From Hanleya hanleyi (taxonomy: Eukaryota; Mollusca; Polyplacophora; Lepidopleurida; Hanleyidae), in contig JAVTVY010037020.1 of assembly GCA_036873755.1 (NCBI GenBank), positions 110,581 through 174,580 of the forward strand: a stretch of DNA of 64,000 bases, read 5' to 3'. The notes below the pieces were generated by a model. The model saw only the letters and a list, made by a program, of their open reading frames with translations. It was not told the origin of the DNA and searched no databases. Made by a program: the position numbers and the translations under genes. Of this stretch, positions 55,331-64,000 are shown one piece after another (position 1 is the first letter of the stretch; each line of letters begins with the position of its first letter).

Positions 55331-55479
55331 GGCCATGTTCTGAAGAATCATTTTGTATCTAATTTCCAACTGATATTTTTGCAGAAAAGTTGTAAGAGTG
55401 CCTTAATGAACCTGCCCATATATATACAATTAGTACTATCATGAGGCATTACTGTAATGTACGCAACAAGCTCCGCCGT

Positions 55480-55795
55480 CGTCTGAGATACATCATTCTT
55501 TAGATGACGACTTTACAACGAGTGTTATGGATTAGGAATACTGATCAGCGATATGGATTTGATATTTTTGGAACATCATGATGTCTTGCCGGCATCATTG
55601 AAAACTGTTGAACGCTTCTCTCTTGCAGGAAACAAGCCAATGTTTGTGTATACTATGAATGTCTTTTTGAACTTGGTGTTAATACTGTTATATGGAATAT
55701 GGAATAGGTCCTTGGCTTATGGACGCGGATATTCTCTAATGGACGACGGCTAAATTATGAATGACGGACCAGACGCTTGTAATTTAGTATATATC
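55480..55795 (+). repeat. Naiad tail repeat, well preserved
   Basis: Very close to 3285-3560: GTCTGAGATACATCATTC, GATATTTTTGGAACATCATG, CGCTTCTCTCTTGCAGGAAAC (55614-55634), TATGGAATATGGAATAGGTC and ATGGACGACGGCTAAATTAT. No RT block next to it, so this is a solo tail. It replaces the SINE seen at this place in 2A. Confidence 0.75.
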
Positions 55796-56284
55796 TCACT
55801 AGTAGTGTGCTCGACTCCCTCATCATACCATAATGTGATTGATTTACTACAAATGGCAATAATTACGTCACAGAAAACTCATGCTCATCGCATGTTCCGC
55901 CTCGTCAGCAAAGAGTAAAGCTGTATTTTGATCAGAATAAATGCTTAAGAGAGATTAATAGCTCGTGTGTGCAGGTTAAAACACGAATGGCAATGATATT
56001 TGTAAAATTCCCTTGGCCCCGATATTTCGAGCGATGAACTCGGTATCTGTAAATCATCCCGGTACTTTAAATGAGACACATAGGAACAACTATGCTAAAG
56101 GCAGGCAAAGAGAGTCATCATAAATGCATGGTGAAACAGAGAATTAGAGCGATATGCAAGAGGTGGGGCAAATTGATAACGTCTGGCGACTAAAAAGCAA
56201 CCATATGACTACAGGAAAGCTTCCCTCGGCACCTCACATTTAGACCTGAGAATACGGTGAGATCTCGGACGTTGCCTTAGTATC

Positions 56285-56390
56285 TCAGCCGCGCTTTTAT
56301 TGCAGCTGTTCATATGGAGAGTATGAAGTATCCGAACGGCCCCTAGTATTGGCTTAAGCGGAATCAGATATGCTAGCTCGGGAGCTTTGA
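56285..56390 (-). repeat. Naiad-tail-related block in 2B
   Basis: Counterpart of 44690-44800 with the same GCGCTTTTATTGCAGCTG and CCCCTAGTATTGGCTTAAGC. Confidence 0.6.
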
Positions 56391-56620
56391 TGACAGATCA
56401 GCTCACACAAATAACTCATCTGATGTTAATGAATGAGCATTGAGGACGTCTGATGGAATAAACGCCACAACATTGGGTAAACACGGTAAATGCAAGAATG
56501 AACACAAATATTGAATGGACTCATTGTTCATCAAGGACGCTCGTATTGTCAGGGTATTTCTGCATATGGTAAACTGTGAATTTTTAAGTCTAAGTCATTA
56601 TTTTGTTACACACCTTTATA

Positions 56621-57963
56621 CCATTTTCTTTTTCGTGGACAACTATTTCGTGGATAAAGACTCTTTTTTGTAAATGTTCAGACGCAGGACGTGTCTTAGT
56701 CGAACAGCTGAGTGATATAGTAAAGGTGCTTTTTACTTTTCCATTCAGATATTTTGGCAGTAATCGATGTGTTTATACCTACAAAGCAGTCGAACTGACT
56801 TGCGTATGATTATGATACAATAGTTATACTTTGATTGTTAGCCTTGAGTAGTAGATTAACTATGAGTTGTTCTCCATGCTTGCTAGTTAAATCACGTCCG
56901 CCCATTTGTTTTGAAGAAAGTATCCCAGTGTTATTTGATTTGTTTAGGTCCGCCAGGTTACGGTCAGTGTCATGTTGCATAAATATGGTTAGGACTGAAT
57001 GGAGAAGTCAGAATACGATCAGTGCTCGGACATTGCTAGACCAGTTAGTATAGGAGCCAACCAAGCTGACTGTAGATTTATTTTTATTATACCTCATGTA
57101 AATTCATTATGTTTTCATTGGTTGACAGCCTGTCACGTGTCATTCTACAAATCGTGATGCTGCCTTACCGTTGAATAAATATCTTGTACCACGGCAGAGC
57201 GTTCAACATGACCAATTATTCCACGTCGACATCTGCTGCTCCAGCCAGGAGTAGCCTCCCATTTATTTTCGTTGATGTCTTATGGCCAACGTACCCATGG
57301 TGACAGGCCGATTCATGTCGTCGGCCAGTGCCGAAGCTCTGTCGCATCGAAACTGTTTCGACTACGGATGTCGCTGACAAACGGGAGAGTTTCAAAATTA
57401 TGACAGGAAAGGTATGTTTTACGTAACGTACGTACTAAAAATAAAACATTTGGTATAATAAAACAAACATTCGGTATAATAAATCGTGACAAATCGTGAT
57501 GTCCCACCCTATAACATGCAATAATTGTATAATGTATGTCTGTATTTTTAATATCCATCGTCATCAGTAAATTTATGTTTAAATGTACGACAGTCTCTGT
57601 GTTCAATACCTCGACCGAACGGCAAAACTAACATTACTAGACTACAGCGGTCACTATCTGTGGCATGTCTATGCTTTGTAAAGTATTCAGATTTGCAATT
57701 TTAGTTTTCTGGCTGATCCCCATACGTATTTTGCGACCTATCGACACATCGCTTTCTTTATATTCCATAATATACATTTCTTAGAAACTCTTAGGAACAC
57801 AATGTAGGGGTGTTCTTTAAAGCTTGCTTCACAGGGAATGTAGTATCTGCGTTTCTAATCGATGGTTTTCAGAAGCCATGTATCGATCCCAAAACGTTCG
57901 ATTTGTTATTATTAATATAAAGACAGAATTTCAGGTCCCAATCTGCTCTCTGACAATCAAACA
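56621..57963. other. No recognised gene between copies 2B and 1B
   Basis: Open frames up to 97 codons show no motif. The last 36 bases (57928-57962) match 47057-47095, so copy 1B was inserted next to, or generated at, a sequence that also flanks region 2A. Confidence 0.45.
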
Positions 57964-58603
57964 CCCTTGCTGGTAGACCAGTATTCAAGTAGGGTGGTAT
58001 AAAACGCCAGCTCATATGTCATACCAAAATGAAGATGTACGTGGTGAAGTTTTATTTCTTCTTCTATCCCATGATGCAATGCACATCCATGACAATTAAA
58101 TGCTAGATGGGAATCAAAATAGTGCAATTCATTTACGCTGACTGCAGCCACCTTTCTCATGCAAGGTGACAATTTAATTGCCGACGCAAGATTCCGAGAC
58201 TGTCACAGTCCTGTAAGCTTTAATTTGGTGCGTCAGTACTTCACATCTTGCTGCACATGCATTGTGCAATGTCGAGTTACATAAGGGATGTCAGATTTCA
58301 GAATAATTGATCGAATGTCATGCACCTGAGTCCGTAACATTTGCAACATTAGCCATTTTAGCAACAGCTAACACGCTGGTCGGAATATGCAGCCAACTCA
58401 GGTATGGTGGTTTAATGTATCAGCAAATCAAGTGTAAATTTGAGTTTTCCTTCAGAGAGCTCAAATTTTAGTTGTTTTCGACAGTTATTAGGGATATACT
58501 TAGTTTATTATCTATTCTCATTATAACTATAAATGTCGGTCTTTCGGGATATATCGCTTGACTTCCGGTAACCGAAAGATAACGAAACCCTTTCAGAGCT
58601 GGT

Positions 58604-58652
58604 CCAATTGGTTATTTGTATAATTCTAAAGGTTCTTCACATCATATATAAG
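58604..58652 (+). promoter_or_regulatory. CCAAT/TATA promoter of the SK pseudogene copy
   Basis: CCAAT (58604-58608) and TATATAAG (58645-58652) identical to copy 1A and equally spaced. Transcription may still start here, but the leader downstream has lost the GTAAGT donor candidates present in 1A. Confidence 0.45.
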
Positions 58653-59218
58653 TAGGGCGAGGCGGCATGAGAACCCATTACGGAAACACTCACACTCGAC
58701 AACCTGTTCACGTTGACTCTACTTTCACACGTTATAATCGAACATACATATCCCAGACGAATAGTACTGATAATAGCTCTCGATATAGGAAAGATACCGT
58801 CAGATAGTACAGACAAGAGTCATTCCTAGATTTCATAAAATTCATGACTTTCAAGACATTATTCGTGCCTTATTCTTTATTATTCCGTAGTAAACCAGCA
58901 AGCAATGGTGAGCCAACAACAAGCAACAGTTCACCAGTTTGTTTGCAAATGAAATTTGGCAAAACAAATATTGACGAAGGATGAATTGGTTGTGGGTTCA
59001 GCAGGGATACTAGAATCCATTGTTTTATATCACAATTATTTGATCATTTGGAAAATGTACCATGCCGAATAGTTATTGCAAATGACACGCCATTAATTGA
59101 CAATTTTCAAGGGAAGACTTGGCGCAGATAGAATTGAAGCAATGACAATTGTCTAATGTTAATCCATTATTTATCTTCTCTCTGTTGTCAGGATCTGATG
59201 GAGGCCTAAAACTGTGTC

Positions 59219-60585
59219 ATGAGTACATTGATAGAGGATCCCGAGATTCCATTGGTCGGGATGAACGGGGGCTATCCATTATACGCCAGTACCAGCGATG
59301 TCAGCGATAAAATCAAACATGCCAGCCTGAAAAATGTCGGGGTACGCCTGGCAAAACGGAAGAAACTTTTCCGCGTGCGGCGGAGGTTGGCTGATTTAGC
59401 ATTGAGTTTGGCATTCTTCGGTATTTTCCTAACCGTTATAGAGACGGAGATGCGATTCGGAAAAGCGCAACGTCTCTTGCACTTCGTGGAGTCGTCTCGC
59501 TGTCCACGTTCGCCCTCCTAACAGCTCTAGGATTTTACCATAAATTCGACATTCAAATCTACACCATGGACAACAGCATCGAAGTATGGCAGTTGGCATT
59601 GACCAAACGAAGGGTTTTGAAAATTCTGCTCGAGTTTGTGGTCTGTATCGTGCACCCTTTCCCTCAGACCCTGAAGTTCAACTGGGCCACCACATCGGAC
59701 GACTGGTTCACGCATCACGAAAGTAACAGGGCTCCGCTGGACATCGTACTGACCTTACCTATGGTCATCAGGCTCTATCTCATCTGGCGAGTTGTCATGT
59801 TACATAGCAAGCTATTCACAGACGCTTCCTCTCAGAGTCTGGGCGCCCTCAACCAGATTCCGTTCAACTTTAGCTTTGTCTTTAAGTCCATCATGGCCAT
59901 GCACGCCGACTATGTATTGACGGCCATTATGGTCACTTTGTTTGTCGCGGCCAGCTGACTGTTTCGGGCCTGTGAGATTTACGTGGATTCCACTCAAGAA
60001 CATGGTAATTACCTCAATGCAATGTGGTTGGTGGCTATAACTTTTCTCTCGGTCGGTTACGGTGATATATTCCCCCATTCTTATTGCGGAAGGACAATCT
60101 GTGTGATAACGGGTATGATGGGGGCCGCGTGCACGGCGCTTGTAGTTGCCGTGTTTGCCAGGAAGCTAGACCTATCACGATCGGAAAAGTACGTACATGA
60201 CTTTGTGATTGATGTAGACTTGGAGAAGCGAAGGAAACATGCCGCGGCGAATATCCTTAAGGCCGGCTGGCTCATCTACAAGTTTAAGAGGATCGGGGGT
60301 AGCCATGTGTGGCAGGTGCGAAAATACCAGAGAAAACTATTGCGGTCGATACACGTAATACGGGAGATCAAGGCCGCGCAAAGACGGCTTATAGACGGCG
60401 CTGTGACAGTAATTGAAATGAACAAAGGCCAAAGCCGTTTGGCAAAAGACGTGATGATCATTAAGGAGAAACAATCCACTATAGACAGCAAAGTGAGCGC
60501 TCTTGAGAAAAGTATCATATCTATCGACCAACGTCTAGAGTACATCTGTGATACCCTTGGGAAGCTGAAAGGCGAACTCAGGTAG
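59219..60585 (+). pseudogene. KCNN: Broken SK channel copy
   Basis: Aligns end to end with 21418-22800 and is exactly 16 bp shorter. The single indel (near 59461, after residue 80, just after S1) shifts the frame, which then stops at codon 101. If the frame were ignored, a second lesion stops it in S5: TGG for W252 is TGA at 59956-59958. Downstream the frame is open to the normal stop at 60583-60585, including SVGYGD (60051-60068) and the whole calmodulin-binding domain. From mid-S5 to the end I see no amino-acid difference from the intact copy apart from the nonsense change, only silent ones, while residues 65-180 carry several replacements. A protein from an internal start could include only the pore, S6 and C-terminus. 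The splice acceptor before the ATG is retained. Confidence 0.92.
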
Positions 60586-62263
60586 ACGGCAATGTTCTAA
60601 CGCTGTGACTGATGTACGCTAATCCCCTTTCCAATTAGAGGTGAGATTGTGATAGGCCAAGGGCTAGATTCGGACGTTGGCGTTTGGATAATTCACACTA
60701 TTAACTGGGCTGTAATGATTAGATTACCTCGATTCTCCACTGAATTATTGACCACTCTATCGACAGCCAAACCACCAGGGCACATGACACGGAAAACTGA
60801 TCATGCGCAACATTCTACTCCCAATGTAATGAGAGTTGAGACTAATATTGCACTCATTTCGTTTTCCCCGAAGGGCCGTGTTTGGATGTGAAGTAGTATT
60901 GATCATACGATACAGGGCCATCAGTCTTATGTCTTGAGCAGTGTTCCAAGCCGCTTCCATGTTAACGAATGAGATGTAACGCGCTAGTGTGACGGGGATA
61001 TAGAGATCCTTTACGCCTTGCTAACGTCGTAATCTGGAGTAACGAGAGCCATGGAGACGGGCATCATTCTGGATCCAATATGTGCAATCTAGTCACCTTG
61101 CTGAAAGATAGTTCACCCGAGAGCTTTGGTTTAAGTGTTATCTGACCATTCCATGGCGTAGATATTTTCCTAGATACAAAGTTAAACATCTATGCACCAT
61201 CATCTAGCATATTCGCATGTATACAGTATCCCCACTAACCATGCCAAAGTTTAAGAACCATTCACGTCACGAGAAACCATGGCTACAACTGAACAGATGA
61301 GTTAATCACATATCAATCCGCCAGTAGTATTATTGCAGATCTTACCGGTAATGCTGAAAGAAAACAATATATGCACCGTGTCGCTCGAAAGAAGAATATG
61401 TCCACGCATGTATTTTTGTGTTGAAGTTAGCTGTAGCATGTTTGCAAACATAAACAAAAGTACAAATGTACGTTTTAAGGAGGACTCGATTTCGGTCTCA
61501 TCTAGATGCCCCTGAAATACCAAATATATCATTTTAAATGAGAAAGTTTTCGATTGGCATAAACCACCTTATTTTATTTTAAACTTTGTTTTTTTGTTGT
61601 TGCTCATACTAATTGCAACTCATTGAGCCTCGAATAACAGCGCCCAGACGAGGAAATGGTATATTCGTGGAAATGGCTGATTTTCAGATTAAAACACCTC
61701 TCTTTTCTCTCCGTAAATATAATAAGGATCGATCATAAACAAAAGCGACTTCGATCCACGTCTACCTACCGGATCAACGATTATTTTGTACTGAACTCAT
61801 TCTGTGTATGGTTTATCTTCATACGTTTTCAGAGAGGAATATGAAGCGTTTTCATCTCAAAATCGATTTTTCACAAATACGCTATTGGTGTACTTAGGTA
61901 AAATTATATTTTTGTCACTTTAATCGCACATATACTGGGACCGAATTCTCGCTAAAACGTACAACGTCCTCAATGAAATACTGCTTGTGCGTAATTGACA
62001 CTCGCTGAAGTATCAAGCCGATAGGTCACATTGCGGTTATGAATTTATTCGCCGCTTGGGGTGTACTGCATGGAAGTGATATATATCGTTATCGGATGAA
62101 ACGTATTTACGTACAAATTGTTGATATTGTATTGAATTAATATTCAATATTTGTAAATATATAGGAATGCTAAATCCCAGTAAATATCAATGTATATATC
62201 TATTTAAATAAAGTATCTCACAGAAATAAATGAATCGCGGTTGTTTTCAATCGTCATGTATAC
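60586..62263 (+). other. 3' flank of the SK pseudogene
   Basis: Collinear with 22801-24485 and differing by scattered substitutions and short indels, including an extra TACAGTATCCC-like piece near 61221 and loss of about 20 bp near 61259. No gene. Confidence 0.5.
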
Positions 62264-62380
62264 ATGTATATATCAATAAAGCCAGTGTCACACATAAACG
62301 TTCTGTCGCTTCATATCTTGTCTTTTGCTTGAGGTATTTCCCATCTCGATTGTGGAGTGTTAATCTTCGGTATGTATATC
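62264..62380 (+). repeat. Empty target site of the Penelope-like element
   Basis: Single copy of the 117-bp sequence that occurs twice around the element in copy 1A. It reads straight through from the left flank to the right flank of the 1A insertion, so it records the pre-insertion state. Confidence 0.95.
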
Positions 62381-63992
62381 TCGTTCTACACCTTGGTGAT
62401 CTTCAAAGCATTGTGTTTGCACGGCTCCTGGTCTCGAGAAAACTATAGTGCGGCGTCAAGATCTATCAGGCCTCGCTGTGGTTGTGTCTATAGTAGCTAC
62501 ATATGGCGTATATCTCGCCTAGTAGCATTTGCTATATCCTGCTAAAAAGGCGGTCGATCTCAACCACCTCACTGGAGGATAATAATACTCCAGCCATCAG
62601 TCCGAGTTTCGGACAAGATTCCCACTTGGGCAGCACAACGCCGGAAGTGGCATCATAAAAAGTACAAGCGATGCTTGTAGAAAGTTCAGATTACTTTTCA
62701 ATTCTGCATCATAATTGTGCTGAGTTAGCGTTTAGAACAATGATCTTGAGATTATTTATTTCCGCCTTTTATATGGTGCCAGCATATGAAAAGCAGTTCG
62801 CTCATGTGCAAAACTGATGGTGGTATTCAGTCGGATCCAAACAACGCGTTTTGTGCGAGGGTGTGTCCGTATACATATAACCACGTCGTAATAGTCGACT
62901 TCCTCTATTGGGGACAAGGAGATAAGTGGAGTGAGCCTCTGAAACTGAGCATGCGCTGTAGGGAGGGTGGGCCGATCCCTCATGTAAGGTTTTGTTGTTC
63001 ACGCCTTTATATTTACATACAGATATACAATATTGAGGAGCCTGTCGTCTAGACTCAGTGTTGCATTGAGATATACTATTTTTGTTTGTCTCGTAAGCCT
63101 TACAGGAAAGATGGTCCAACAAGCCTATACCACCAGGCACAATCAAAGTTCCTGAAATACCACACACCGATAGCAAAATGGTAAGCGTCAGATCCGACAT
63201 TCAATATTCAGCCATCGTCTATAAAACAATATTCTGCGTCAATAATCGAAAGACCTACTTCGTATCACAGCACCAATTCCAAATATATATTAAATAAAAA
63301 TAATAAAACCATTTGGTTTCTTACAAGAGAGAAGCGTACAGCATTTTCAATGATGTCAGCAAGACATGATGATGTTCTCTATAACACCCAAATCACAGAC
63401 CATTATTGTTTATCCCGTTCTCCAGACTATGTATCTCAGTCACGCTTTGATTGTGAATCAAGTACCTTCGTAGTGTACGAGAACTTTGGCGCTGTGCTTC
63501 CTAACTTCATCTTCAGACAGCATTTGCCACGCTTTTTCTATGGGTCATACCTCTGTAAATATTTCGTGATCTATATTGGATACTCCAGCAGAAAACCCCC
63601 CGTAGAACCTCTTGCAAATTCAAAGACTTACACTTTACACTTCCCCTATTAAAAACAATACGACGTCTTCCCATATTTGGAGTTCATATCTGCTCGGTTC
63701 CGTTAAACCCTGATCTTGATTGGCTAACATGTATAAAAATGGCTTACTATTAGAAGAATTTATGACAGAAAGTCAATGCAGTATTTATCCTTGGTACGTG
63801 GATATGTGAGATTTTCCCACGATTTCGCTTAACTCTAGGTTGGGACCGAATGAACATCGTGTAGTGATGAGATCTTCGCGGTGTTCATAAGAACAGTGGC
63901 ATTCAAATCATGACTGATATACAATATACCCCAGAAAATGACTTAAAAATTCATTCGAAAGAAAGAATAGTGGTAAATGATACCGATTGGTC
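62381..63992 (+). other. Distal part of copy 1B with Naiad crumbs
   Basis: Matches 26607-28220, with the same Naiad C-terminal scraps (about 62490-62545 and 63119-63180), an inverted Naiad tail (63190-63475) and the start of a direct one (63800-63992). About 17 bp near 63474-63490 (GTGTACGAGAACTTTGG) are present here and missing from 1A at 27695. Confidence 0.6.
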
Positions 63993-64000
63993 GATCTAAA

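Larger units (their letters stand above)
53127..56620 (+). repeat. Segmental duplication, copy 2B
   Basis: Partner of 41905-45271. It differs by the MITE insertion at 53573-54150, a distinct segment at 54955-55110, the expanded 20-bp repeat, a Naiad tail at 55480-55795, and loss of about 240 bp near 56498. The match ends at ACACCTTTATA (56620). In 2A a LINE fragment begins at that same point. Confidence 0.85.
57964..63992 (+). repeat. Segmental duplication, copy 1B
   Basis: Partner of 19945-28220. It lacks the Penelope-like insertion (single 117-bp target at 62264-62380) and 217 bp of the SK leader. The channel gene is broken. It runs to 63992, where GATTGGTC is followed by unrelated sequence. 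The window ends eight bases later, so what lies beyond is unknown. Confidence 0.95.

Noticed and set aside
56835..57053. 72-codon frame and its antisense as a possible LINE endonuclease piece
   Set aside because: Antisense reading gives only weak, unordered resemblance; no catalytic motif such as GDFN found.
59461..59958. Programmed frameshift or stop read-through rescuing the second SK copy
   Set aside because: The 16-bp loss removes residues after S1 and there is no slippery site or downstream structure; two independent lesions fit a pseudogene better.

Overview
This is eukaryotic, repeat-dense, AT-rich DNA from an invertebrate animal, most likely a marine lophotrochozoan and probably a mollusc. 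The evidence is an animal SK-type potassium channel gene, Penelope-like retroelements including the permuted Naiad type, LINEs of kinds common in molluscs, tRNA-derived SINE pieces with a mollusc-type body, TTAA-flanked MITEs and minisatellites. There are no operons, rRNA or tRNA genes, or CRISPR arrays. I cannot name the species.

The only well-supported host gene is a small-conductance Ca2+-activated K+ channel (KCNN/SK) encoded in one uninterrupted 460-codon exon at 21418-22800. A CCAAT/TATA promoter lies about 0.8 kb upstream and a strong 3' splice site sits just before the start codon. The whole locus is duplicated: 19945-28220 (copy 1A) matches 57964-63992 (copy 1B) in the same orientation. 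Copy 1B carries a broken channel gene (16-bp frameshifting deletion plus a TGG to TGA nonsense change) and a 217-bp deletion in the 5' leader. Copy 1A has gained a 1.9-kb Penelope-like element. The empty site in 1B shows that this insertion made a 117-bp target duplication.

A second direct duplication lies between these: about 41905-45271 (2A) and 53127-56620 (2B). Copy 2B carries a 578-bp piggyBac-like MITE flanked by TTAA, with the empty TTAA still visible in 2A, and a 20-bp repeat expanded from one unit to six.

Region by region: 1.7-7.9 kb holds two decayed Naiad elements, a SINE piece and an I-like LINE. 9.8-10.3 kb is a 26-bp minisatellite. 12.4-18.8 kb is a nest in which LINE pieces on the minus strand flank a 0.67-kb palindrome, itself interrupted by a 3.8-kb LTR element. 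20-28 kb is the SK locus. 29.7-30.2 kb is a hairpin plus a ~100-bp satellite. 32.7-39.4 kb is a cluster of MITEs and a ~340-bp repeat related to Naiad 3' tails. 41-47 kb holds Naiad and LINE relics and copy 2A. 48.2-51.7 kb is quieter and may hold exons of an unidentified host gene. 52.2-52.7 kb is a LINE endonuclease relic, then come copies 2B and 1B.

Transposable element identities rest on recognised protein motifs in the reading frames. Copy relationships were read by eye, so boundaries marked approximate may be off by tens of bases.
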